Below, one piece after another: positions 8,024 to 14,643 of a stretch of DNA of 14,796 bases. Numbering within the stretch: the first letter of the stretch is position 1; each line of letters begins with the position of its first letter. The DNA lies in contig JADHRC010000026.1 in the NCBI GenBank assembly GCA_016777645.1, positions 1 through 14,796 of the forward strand, given 5' to 3'. Origin of the DNA: Alphaproteobacteria bacterium. GTDB taxonomy: Bacteria; Pseudomonadota; Alphaproteobacteria; Puniceispirillales; Marisalimonadaceae. Below the pieces are notes generated by a model. It made no database searches. It was not told the origin of the DNA and saw nothing but the letters and a program-made list of their open reading frames with translations. The translations under genes were made by a program, and so were the position numbers.

Positions 8024-8845
8024 CTAACTATTTAAAAAAAACTTCATATATTCATCAAAACTAGATTTTGTCTTAGCTGCTAGAGAATATTTTTTAATTT
8101 CTTCATTGTCTGATGGATAAACTCCAGGAAGCATACAAGGCCATGCACCGTTTTTGACTTCCGAAATACCATCAACATATAAACTAGGAAGACACGTCGC
8201 AGCAGACAACTCATCTTCAAAAAAATCAGTTTCTAAAACTTGTTCAACAGTTACAAAAACTTTTCTTGAAGCGTGCGCCAAAGTTGCAAGCTCCCTCCTT
8301 CTTCCTATTTGTATATTTCCATTTCTATCAGCACATGCAGCATGAAAAACCAGAACATCTATTTGAACAGCTGGCAGTAAAAGGATTGGCTCATTTTCAA
8401 CTCCAGCAGATTTCATTGGGTTAGAGATTATTTGCCAATCTTTTCTGTTTTTTTGGACATCAGAACCAATAACACCCCTTAATGGCATGAAAGGAACGGA
8501 CTTTTCAGTGGCTTGAAGTTGAGCATGCAAGGCCGGGCAAGTTGAATCTTTTATCTTAATGTTACCTTTTTCAACAGCTTCAGAAAATCTAGGTGCCAGT
8601 CCAAATTCGCCTAACGTTACTGCCGCTGTTTCAATTTCAGATACACACCCACTTCCAATTAACATGTCTCCTTGAATTGTTGTAAGAGGTAAACAATATA
8701 GTCTTAAATTTTTAAAACCTTTGTTTATTAACTCCTTCGTAAATGCCATTGGTACTCCAGAATAATCAGCAGGAATGCCTAGAAGAAATCCATCTTCAAT
8801 TTGATCAACAATTTCTTTAAGGGTAAATTCTTCAAACGATTTCAT
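8024..8845 (-). CDS. Family I CoA-transferase-like protein, alpha (GctA-like) subunit
   Basis: A 273-residue partner of the beta-like subunit just downstream. It shows the alpha-subunit pattern: an N-terminal DGFLLGIPADYSGVPMAFTKEL segment in place of the glycine-rich CoA loop, LGEFGLAPRFSEAVEKG (78-94), VPFMPLRGVIGSDV, and PAVQIDVLVFHAACADRNGNIQ towards the middle. Such alpha/beta pairs transfer CoA between carboxylic acids, or in some relatives hydrolyse CoA esters. The start ATG has GGAGAA 5 bases upstream; a second ATG 4 bases earlier is out of frame. The gene sits 32 bases downstream of a secreted TPR protein on the same strand and close to acs, which is consistent with a role in small acyl-CoA metabolism, but the substrate cannot be read from the sequence. 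Confidence 0.86.
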   Translation of the reverse strand: MKSFEEFTLKEIVDQIEDGFLLGIPADYSGVPMAFTKELINKGFKNLRLYCLPLTTIQGDMLIGSGCVSEIETAAVTLGEFGLAPRFSEAVEKGNIKIKDSTCPALHAQLQATEKSVPFMPLRGVIGSDVQKNRKDWQIISNPMKSAGVENEPILLLPAVQIDVLVFHAACADRNGNIQIGRRRELATLAHASRKVFVTVEQVLETDFFEDELSAATCLPSLYVDGISEVKNGAWPCMLPGVYPSDNEEIKKYSLAAKTKSSFDEYMKFFLNS

Positions 8846-8877
8846 TCATTTTCTCCGAACATCTTAATAAAATGTAA

Positions 8878-9378
8878 TTAATAATTACTTTTTTTGCCTT
8901 GCTTGTATTTGGAAATTGATTCTTTTAACATCTTTTCTTCTTCACAACCTAGAAAACATATTTTTTCTAATTTTTTTAAATTATCTTCAGCCTTTTCTAA
9001 TTGCCCTAGTGTTAAGAACATTTCTCCTTGATACTCAAGGGCACCTTTATGTTTAGGAGACAAGCTCAAAGCTTTATCATAATAAAAAGCTGCTTTGTCT
9101 AAGTTGTTTATTTTTCTAAATGAATAGCCTAAATAATTGTAAATATCTGGATCGTTTTTACTCATTTTTTCTGCTGATAACAAACTATCTATAGCAGGTT
9201 CATAAGATTTGTTTTTTATTAATTTAAGTGCTTCATAATAATATGATGACTTAGTAACGTTGTTTGTAGAGTTATCCGAACCACCACCTGCGGCCTGTGC
9301 TTGTGAAAAAAATAAGAACCCAAATAAAAACAAAATAATTTTTGAATGTTTTGTGAAATAGAAATTTTTAGATTGCAA
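8878..9378 (-). CDS. Secreted TPR (tetratricopeptide repeat) protein
   Basis: A 166-residue protein with an N-terminal signal peptide: positive start, hydrophobic core IILFLFGFLFF (14-24) and a likely cleavage after AQA at residue 29. A glycine/serine/asparagine-rich linker follows, then about three TPR units (roughly 45-76, 77-110, 111-144). The clearest contains NYLGYSFRKINNLDKAAFYYDKALSLSP. The C-terminus has a charged tail after CFLGCEE (141-147), a two-cysteine patch that could bind a metal or form a disulfide. It is probably a periplasmic scaffold or adaptor for protein contacts; no enzyme domain is visible. The start is TTG, chosen because a strong AAAGGAG lies 7 bases upstream. It could be co-transcribed with the CoA-transferase-like genes 32 bases downstream. 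Partners are unknown. Confidence 0.82.
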   Translation of the reverse strand: MQSKNFYFTKHSKIILFLFGFLFFSQAQAAGGGSDNSTNNVTKSSYYYEALKLIKNKSYEPAIDSLLSAEKMSKNDPDIYNYLGYSFRKINNLDKAAFYYDKALSLSPKHKGALEYQGEMFLTLGQLEKAEDNLKKLEKICFLGCEEEKMLKESISKYKQGKKSNY

Positions 9379-9431
9379 TTTAACGCTCCTTTGTAGATTA
9401 TTTTATTCTAATTAAAAATTTATCGTAGCCA
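9379..9431. promoter_or_regulatory. Short divergent promoter region (TPR gene / DUF4864-like gene)
   Basis: Only 53 bases separate two divergent starts. Towards the TPR gene, TAGAAT (complement at 9405-9410) is a candidate -10. Towards the DUF4864-like gene, a TTGTAG (9391-9396) lies in a -35-like place but no good -10 follows. No convincing inverted repeat for an operator is seen. Confidence 0.3.
9386..9392 (-). promoter_or_regulatory. Strong Shine-Dalgarno sequence deciding the TTG start of the TPR gene
   Basis: AAAGGAG on the minus strand lies 7 bases before the TTG at 9378-9376. It is among the strongest ribosome-binding sites in the window and fixes a start that retains the full signal peptide. 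Confidence 0.75.
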
Positions 9432-9890
9432 ATGAAATATTTAAGCATCCTTTTAATTTGTTTCTTTTTTGTTAAAAATGAAAGAGCCTTAGGTAATGTA
9501 TTGCCGAATGACATATTTTCTGCATCTGAAGTAATCGAATTACAAATGAGCTCATTACAAACTAATTCAATTTTAAACAATTCAGGAATATATCAATGTT
9601 GGCTGTTTGCGCATCCAGAAAACAAAAAATACACTGGCCCTTTTTCTAATTTTAAAAATATGATCTCTAATACATCATATAAGATATTATTAAACTCTCT
9701 AAAATTTAAAATAAATTTATTATCTAAAGATAATAATATCTCAAAATTTTCAGTAGATGTAGACGCTTATGACAATAAACGTTACAACTTAACATGGATT
9801 TTAGAAAAAGCTAAAATTGATAAAAATTGTTCAAATTGTTGGATGACAACTAGCGTTACTCAGCCAAAATACATAGGTATACTTAATTAA
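9432..9890 (+). CDS. Secreted DUF4864-like protein
   Basis: A 152-residue protein of unknown function. The N-terminus is signal-peptide-like, with hydrophobic LSILLICFFF (4-13) and a possible cleavage after ALG (residue 21), so it is probably exported. The rest resembles the DUF4864 pattern as I know it: a helix with ELQMSSLQ (36-43), FAHPENKKYTGPFSNFKNMI (59-78), and a closing CWMTTSV (136-142). These resemble proteins found in bacteria and in algae or plants that share an ASPxNxxxTGP block and a CWMTxSV end. Cysteines at 56, 133 and 136 could form a disulfide. The ATG has no strong Shine-Dalgarno sequence. A rhodanese gene follows 21 bases after the stop. The family assignment is from memory of motifs, not a search. 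Confidence 0.7.
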   Translation: MKYLSILLICFFFVKNERALGNVLPNDIFSASEVIELQMSSLQTNSILNNSGIYQCWLFAHPENKKYTGPFSNFKNMISNTSYKILLNSLKFKINLLSKDNNISKFSVDVDAYDNKRYNLTWILEKAKIDKNCSNCWMTTSVTQPKYIGILN

Positions 9891-9911
9891 TTAATTAAAT
9901 AAGAGGAAAAA

Positions 9912-10286
9912 ATGAAAACAGCCAAGGATTATTTACAAGAAGCAAATGAAGTTGTTAAAAGAATAGATGTAAAAGAGGCCATAGAAAAACATAAGTTAAA
10001 ATCATCAATTTTTATTGATGTAAGAGATAGTGGAGATATTAAAAAAACAGGAACGATTCTTGATGGCTTAGAAATACCAAGAGGTTTAATTGAGTTTGTT
10101 GCTGATGAATCTACTCCTCTCTATAATGAAAAATTAAAAAAAGATTCTGAAATAATTCTTGTTTGTGGTGTTGGTGGTCAAGCGGCATTGGCTGGTAAAA
10201 CTCTTATAGAGATGGGTTATAAAAATGTTCTTAATGTTGGTGGTATACCAGATTGGGAAAAAAATGGTGGCCCAATGAGAAAGTAA
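9912..10286 (+). CDS. Single-domain rhodanese-like protein
   Basis: A 124-residue cytosolic rhodanese-fold protein. The domain runs from about residue 15 to the end, with FIDVRDSGDI (34-43) as the CH2A-like strand, active-site cysteine C85 in the loop CGVGGQAA (85-92), and the closing NVGGIPDWEKNGGP (108-121). Rhodaneses carry sulfur as a cysteine persulfide. The loop keeps the cysteine but has a Gln where an Arg is common (CxxGxR type), so substrate preference may differ from thiosulfate. The first 15 residues form an extra helix. The start ATG has a good GAGGA (9903-9907) 4 bases upstream. The next gene, an oxidoreductase, begins 28 bases after the stop; the two are probably co-transcribed. 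A sulfur acceptor or donor is not evident nearby. Confidence 0.88.
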   Translation: MKTAKDYLQEANEVVKRIDVKEAIEKHKLKSSIFIDVRDSGDIKKTGTILDGLEIPRGLIEFVADESTPLYNEKLKKDSEIILVCGVGGQAALAGKTLIEMGYKNVLNVGGIPDWEKNGGPMRK

Positions 10287-10314
10287 TTTTTCTGCATTTG
10301 ATTTTGGTGAGATA

Positions 10315-11199
10315 ATGTCAAAAAAGACAATTGGAATTCTTATGCCAGGTGATATGGGTCACGGGTGTGGCAAATCTTTTATAGATAATAACTTTAGAGT
10401 GATATCTGCTCTCAATGGAAGAAGTACTAGAACCAAGAAACTTTCTGAAACTGCTGGAATAGAAGATGTAGGATCAATTAAAAATGTCGTGAATTATTCT
10501 GAAATAATTTTATCTATACTTCCTCCAGAATCGGCTTTTGAACAAGCAAAGATAGTTAATGAACTAATTTTAAAAAATAAAAAATCAATTACATACGTCG
10601 ACTGCAATGCTATTTCACCACAAACAGCAAAAAAAATTAATGGAGCTATTTCTTCTGTATATTGTAATTTTATTGATGCAGGAATTATAGGTTTAAACCC
10701 TATAGTTGAAAAGGGCCAAACTAGATTATACGTTTCGGGACCTAATACCGAACCCATAAAAATTCTCGATAACAAAGGCTTTCAAATAAAAGATTTAGGA
10801 AAAGAAATAGGCAAGGCCTCAGCCATGAAAATGGTCTATGCTAGTGCGACTAAAGGTACTTTTGCTCTTCATGCAGCAGTATTAACAACCGCCCATAAAC
10901 TTGGTCTGGTTTCTGAATATTTTACAGAATTAGAATACAGTAAACCTGATGTGTTATCAGCTATGGAAAGAATGGTTCCAAGGATACCTCTTGATGCAGC
11001 TAGATGGGAAGGAGAAATGTACGAAATTGCTAAGACTTTTTCCGATGCTGGTGTGACGTCTAAATTTCACGAAGGTTCAGCTGAAATTATGGCATTAGCA
11101 AATAGAACACCAATTTCAAAGGAAACTAGAGAAACAGTTAATGAAGCTAGATCTCTGATAGAAGTGCTCGATATGTATGTTAATGCATTAAAAAAATAA
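10315..11199 (+). CDS. NAD(P)-dependent oxidoreductase, 3-hydroxyisobutyrate dehydrogenase-like with DUF1932 C-terminus
   Basis: A 294-residue dehydrogenase of the beta-hydroxyacid superfamily. The N-terminal Rossmann domain starts with GILMPGDMGHG (7-17), a GxMxxGxMG-type dinucleotide loop, and continues with SILPPESA (67-74) and DAGIIGLNP (121-129). The catalytic lysine is expected at K172 in GKASAMKMVYAS. The all-helical C-terminal part (about 190-262) fits DUF1932, a variant of the usual HIBADH C-terminal domain. It likely oxidises a small 3-hydroxy acid or reduces the semialdehyde, but the substrate is not defined for most DUF1932 members. NAD versus NADP cannot be settled. The ATG follows GGTGAG (10306-10311) by 3 bases. 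It sits between a rhodanese gene and an organic-acid-type MFS gene. Confidence 0.87.
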   Translation: MSKKTIGILMPGDMGHGCGKSFIDNNFRVISALNGRSTRTKKLSETAGIEDVGSIKNVVNYSEIILSILPPESAFEQAKIVNELILKNKKSITYVDCNAISPQTAKKINGAISSVYCNFIDAGIIGLNPIVEKGQTRLYVSGPNTEPIKILDNKGFQIKDLGKEIGKASAMKMVYASATKGTFALHAAVLTTAHKLGLVSEYFTELEYSKPDVLSAMERMVPRIPLDAARWEGEMYEIAKTFSDAGVTSKFHEGSAEIMALANRTPISKETRETVNEARSLIEVLDMYVNALKK

Positions 11200-11282
11200 T
11201 TCTTATTTCATATTAATATCTTTTAATTTAATTAACATGTATACTAATTAATATTTCTCAAATTAAGGAATTGATTTAAAAA
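11200..11282 (+). promoter_or_regulatory. 83-base AT-rich gap with a candidate promoter for the MFS gene
   Basis: This is the longest non-coding stretch in the window. It holds a TATACT hexamer (11240-11245) that could be a -10 box; the -35 region is weak. A 10-base palindrome ATATTAATAT (11210-11219) is probably an AT-rich coincidence. An AAGGAA (11265-11270) lies 12 bases before the MFS start, a long but possible ribosome-binding spacing. No GC-rich terminator hairpin is seen. Confidence 0.3.
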
Positions 11283-12542
11283 ATGCGCGACAAAATTTTC
11301 AATTATATTAGTCCAAACTTTTTTTATGGATGGATAATTGTAGCAGTTGCAAATCTTGGTATTTTTTCTAGTGGCCCTGGACAATCCCATACTTTTAGTG
11401 TTTTTGTAGGACCAATTGGAAAAGATTTAGGACTTTCAAGTACATCAATAGCCTCTGCTTATGGTTTGGCTACCTTAATAGCAGCTTTTATGCTTCCATA
11501 TATGGGTAAACTTATAGATAAATACGGTGCTAGAAAAACTCTAATTGTAGTCAGCATAATATTAGGAATATCATGTATTTTCTTTGGTGCAGCCTCAAAT
11601 TTTTTAATGTTAACCGTTGGTTTTGGTTTTCTTAGATTTTTTGGTCAAGGATCATTAATGCTTGGTTGTGCAAATCTTGTTTCTCAATGGTTTGATAGAA
11701 AACGAGGCTTTGCAATGAGCATCATGGCTTTAGGGTTTGGTATTTCAATGGCTATACACCCACCACTATCTCAGTTTATGATTGATGAGTTTGGATGGAA
11801 AGTCGCATGGATTTTTTTGGGTATATCAACTTGGATAATAATGGTTCCTACGTTATTTCTTCTTGCCTGGAATACTCCAGAAAGTGTTGATCTTTTACCA
11901 GATGGAGTTAATAAACAAAATAACATAAAAAATAATAATGATACCATAGAAGGTTTAGACCTTTCTCAAGCTCTTAGAGAGAAATCTTTTTATATTTTAG
12001 CAGCCATGTGGTTTGGAATGGCTATGTTAGTAACAACTTTACATTTTTATCAGGTCACTATCTTAACTAGCCAAGGTATAACTGCAGATTTTGCTGCTGG
12101 GCTGTTTACAGTTTCAGCTATAGCAATGGTTTTATTTATGCCAATTATAGGAAAACTATTTGATAATTTTCCTACTAATTATGTTCTAGCCATTGGTCTT
12201 ATAATCAATTTTATTTCACTGATGAGTATAACATTCGCTACTAATGAATATTACGCTTTTTTGTATGCTGTTTTCTTTGGCATTAACAATGCTATAAGTA
12301 TGACAATGTTTGGTTATATATGGCCAAGATACTTTGGAAGAAAACATCTAGGAAGTATCCAGGGAACTGGGCAAATGATAGGAGTTATAGGAGCATCTCT
12401 AGGGCCATTACCAGTCGGATTTGCCATCGACTATATAGGTGACTCTTTGGTTACAATAAGATACCTATCCATATATCCATTAATTGTAACTTTTCTTACA
12501 ATTTTCTTTTTAAAACATCCCTCATCATTAACAAAAAAATAA
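11283..12542 (+). CDS. MFS transporter, OFA/monocarboxylate-carrier-like
   Basis: A 419-residue inner-membrane protein with about twelve predicted membrane segments in two halves, joined by a hydrophilic loop (about 200-235) rich in Asn and Lys. The MFS signature GKLIDKYGARK (75-85) lies between TM2 and TM3. The N-terminal YGWIIVAVANLG and the WFDRKRGFAMSIMALGFGIS segment (136-155) are features I associate with oxalate/formate antiporters and monocarboxylate carriers. It therefore likely moves a small organic anion, with direction and substrate unknown. It follows the hydroxyacid-dehydrogenase-like gene by 83 bases on the same strand, which suggests the carrier could bring in the acid that enzyme handles; this is inference only. 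The EamA carrier gene begins 27 bases after the stop. Confidence 0.87.
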   Translation: MRDKIFNYISPNFFYGWIIVAVANLGIFSSGPGQSHTFSVFVGPIGKDLGLSSTSIASAYGLATLIAAFMLPYMGKLIDKYGARKTLIVVSIILGISCIFFGAASNFLMLTVGFGFLRFFGQGSLMLGCANLVSQWFDRKRGFAMSIMALGFGISMAIHPPLSQFMIDEFGWKVAWIFLGISTWIIMVPTLFLLAWNTPESVDLLPDGVNKQNNIKNNNDTIEGLDLSQALREKSFYILAAMWFGMAMLVTTLHFYQVTILTSQGITADFAAGLFTVSAIAMVLFMPIIGKLFDNFPTNYVLAIGLIINFISLMSITFATNEYYAFLYAVFFGINNAISMTMFGYIWPRYFGRKHLGSIQGTGQMIGVIGASLGPLPVGFAIDYIGDSLVTIRYLSIYPLIVTFLTIFFLKHPSSLTKK

Positions 12543-12558
12543 TTCTAATTGATCTATT

Positions 12559-12563
12559 GGGAA
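12559..12563 (+). promoter_or_regulatory. Shine-Dalgarno sequence supporting a TTG start (EamA carrier)
   Basis: GGGAA lies 6 bases before the TTG at 12570. The first in-frame ATG (12621) would begin inside the first membrane segment, so the TTG start is preferred. Confidence 0.5.
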
Positions 12564-12569
12564 ACTTGA

Positions 12570-13451
12570 TTGGTAAAATCATTCATACAACAATCTAATA
12601 ACTTCAAAGCTATAACAGCGATGATATTAGCAGTTTTTTGTGTTACAATAATGAGTGTTCAAGCAAAGCTAATAGGCATAGAGTATCATGCGGCACAAAT
12701 AACATTTGCTAGAGCTATAGTTGTTTTAATTTTTTTATTGCCACTAATATACAAATTAGGAGGCTTTAATTTTCTTAAAACAAATAAACCAATTCTTCAT
12801 TTTTTTAGAGGGCTTGCAGGACTGACTGGTAATATAATGTTTTTTCTTGCATTCCAGAGACTTCCTGTTGCGGACGTTACAGTTATCTCTCAAGCTGTTC
12901 CCATATTTTCATCTATTTTAGCAATTTTTTTATTAAAAGAAATAATAGGCTGGCGAAGATGGCTAGCCATATTTATTGGTTTTGTAGGTGTTATCATTGC
13001 TATCAATCCAAGTGGACAAATTGCTGTAGCCTCCATTTATGCATTAGGTGGCACAATAATGTGGTCCACTACTATAATTTTTCTAAGGTTATTGGGATCA
13101 ACAGAACATCCAGTTAAGACAGTGTTCTATTTTATGTTGGTAAGTTTTATTATCACATCTTTCTTTCAACCATTTTTGTGGAAACAACCAACTTTGGAAG
13201 TAATTCTTTTATTTATAGGTATAGGCCTTGCAGCTTTTTTAACTCAGTTATTAATGACATACGCGCTTCAAAAGGCACCTGCTTCTATTGTAAGTCCATT
13301 TAATTATACCGGAATTATTTGGGCAATAATTTTTGATTATTTGATATGGAATTCCCATCCTGTTTTTACAACAATATTAGGAGGAATTATTATTACAATT
13401 TCTGGAATATATATATTCAGAAGAGAGGCTAAATTTAAAAAAATTAGATAA
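12570..13451 (+). CDS. DMT superfamily transporter (two EamA domains)
   Basis: A 293-residue inner-membrane carrier with about ten predicted helices, arranged as two EamA repeats (about residues 13-150 and 155-288). Recognisable pieces are FRGLAGLTGNIMFFLAFQRL (88-107), the VISQAVPIFSSILAIFLLKE segment with the conserved Pro and Glu, GVIIAINPSG closing repeat 1, and QKAPASIVSPFNYTGIIWA in repeat 2. EamA proteins usually export or exchange amino acids, nucleotide-sugars or other metabolites; the substrate is not evident. The start is TTG with GGGAA upstream. The gene is 27 bases behind the MFS gene. Its last 8 bases overlap the 3' end of the convergent EntS-like gene, so there is no room for a terminator between them. 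Confidence 0.88.
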   Translation: MVKSFIQQSNNFKAITAMILAVFCVTIMSVQAKLIGIEYHAAQITFARAIVVLIFLLPLIYKLGGFNFLKTNKPILHFFRGLAGLTGNIMFFLAFQRLPVADVTVISQAVPIFSSILAIFLLKEIIGWRRWLAIFIGFVGVIIAINPSGQIAVASIYALGGTIMWSTTIIFLRLLGSTEHPVKTVFYFMLVSFIITSFFQPFLWKQPTLEVILLFIGIGLAAFLTQLLMTYALQKAPASIVSPFNYTGIIWAIIFDYLIWNSHPVFTTILGGIIITISGIYIFRREAKFKKIR

Positions 13452-14643
13452 AATTATTTTTAAATTTTAAAATTACAATTAGTTTGAAAATAACAAATCC
13501 GAATATCGGCATAACAATCATACCAATATTTAAGGGAATATATTCTCCTGCAAAACCAAGTAAAATTCCACCAATTGTTAGAGATCCAAATGAAATACTA
13601 GACCACCAAGTTAAAACTCTAGCTCTATATATATCCTCCACTTCCATTTGAATGATAGTTTGAGTACCAATACCAACAACAGTTGAAGCAAAGCCAACAA
13701 TTATGAAAGCTATAGCCATTAAATACATATTTGTAGTACAACCAATAATAGAGCTCATTATTAGCCCTAAAATTAACATTGAAACTAATTTATTCTCTAT
13801 TTTAATATCATTATTTTTTCTGAAACCTATCCAAATAGAAGCTAATAAGGCTCCAAATCCAGCAGTAGATGTAATTAATGACAACCCCAAACTACCTTGA
13901 TCTAAAATTTCCCCTGCAATTGTAGGTTGTATTTCTAACATTCCTCTTACAAAAAAAGCACTTATAAAAACAACAAATAGTCCCTTTGCAATAATAGGTG
14001 TATTTAAAGCTACTTTTCCTCCTTCAAAAAAACGTTTAAAAAATTTTTCTTTATTATCAGAGGATTTAGTTCTTTTTCTTAATGGCATATACATTAGAAC
14101 TGGAATTAGAGGAATATAAGTTAATAGTGCAATTAGAAAAGTACTTTCAAGACTTAATAAAGCTATACTTACACCTGCAAATGCTGGCCCAAGAACTCTT
14201 GATCCATTGAAAGACGCTGAATTTAAACCTACAGCACTAGATATTAAGTTTCTAGGGACAACAATAGATACAAACACTAATCTTACAGGATGATAACATG
14301 CACTTAACAATCCTTGCATGATTGACAAGGAGGCTAATGAAAATAATGTATGCAAATCAAGAAATTGTAAAAACCAAATCAAAACTGCAACAAGTAACAT
14401 CAAGGTTTTCAGGATAATACTAGCTTTTCTCATATTCCAGTTTTCGGCAAAAACAGCAAATAATGGTCCAATTATTCCTGCTGGTGCCATCAATGCTAAA
14501 GCAACAAAACTTGTCCAAAAAGTAGATTGAGTAATCTCCCAAGTAAGCCAACCAACACCAATTTTTTGAATCCATAAACCAAGTAATGCAAAGGTATTAC
14601 TAAAAAAATATAATAAAAAAGCTTTATTAGATAATGCATTCAT
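13444..14643 (-). CDS. MFS transporter, EntS/MFS_3-like exporter
   Basis: A 399-residue inner-membrane protein with about twelve predicted membrane segments. The N-terminal pattern (FFSNTFALLGLWIQKIGVGW, then LTWEITQSTFWTSFVAL) and the SFNGSRVLGPAFAG segment after TM4 match the MFS_3 group that includes the enterobactin exporter EntS. The motif-A loop is GPLFAVFAENWNMRK (about 59-73), with Glu in place of the usual Asp. A soluble, Lys-rich linker (about 192-212) joins the halves. Members export siderophores, drugs or metabolites; no siderophore genes are nearby, so the substrate is open. The start ATG overlaps the stop of the upstream hydrolase gene in an ATGA, indicating translational coupling. 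The 3' end overlaps the convergent EamA gene by 8 bases. Confidence 0.86.
   Translation of the reverse strand: MNALSNKAFLLYFFSNTFALLGLWIQKIGVGWLTWEITQSTFWTSFVALALMAPAGIIGPLFAVFAENWNMRKASIILKTLMLLVAVLIWFLQFLDLHTLFSLASLSIMQGLLSACYHPVRLVFVSIVVPRNLISSAVGLNSASFNGSRVLGPAFAGVSIALLSLESTFLIALLTYIPLIPVLMYMPLRKRTKSSDNKEKFFKRFFEGGKVALNTPIIAKGLFVVFISAFFVRGMLEIQPTIAGEILDQGSLGLSLITSTAGFGALLASIWIGFRKNNDIKIENKLVSMLILGLIMSSIIGCTTNMYLMAIAFIIVGFASTVVGIGTQTIIQMEVEDIYRARVLTWWSSISFGSLTIGGILLGFAGEYIPLNIGMIVMPIFGFVIFKLIVILKFKNNFI

Noticed and set aside
9398..9580. 60-codon minus-strand open frame across the divergent region
   Set aside because: It overlaps the DUF4864-like gene and its upstream region, shows no family features and has no Shine-Dalgarno sequence.
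9885..9900. TTAA-type short tandem repeat after the DUF4864-like stop
   Set aside because: It is only about four units of an AT tetranucleotide, too short to support a functional repeat.
10494..10775. 93-codon open frame on the minus strand
   Set aside because: It is fully antisense to the oxidoreductase gene, has no ribosome-binding site and no recognisable domain.
11210..11219. ATATTAATAT palindrome as a regulator site or terminator
   Set aside because: It is short and entirely A/T in a very AT-rich gap, without a G/C stem or T-run.
14318..14530. 70-codon plus-strand open frame
   Set aside because: It is antisense to the MFS_3-like gene and has a low-complexity product; a frame shadow.
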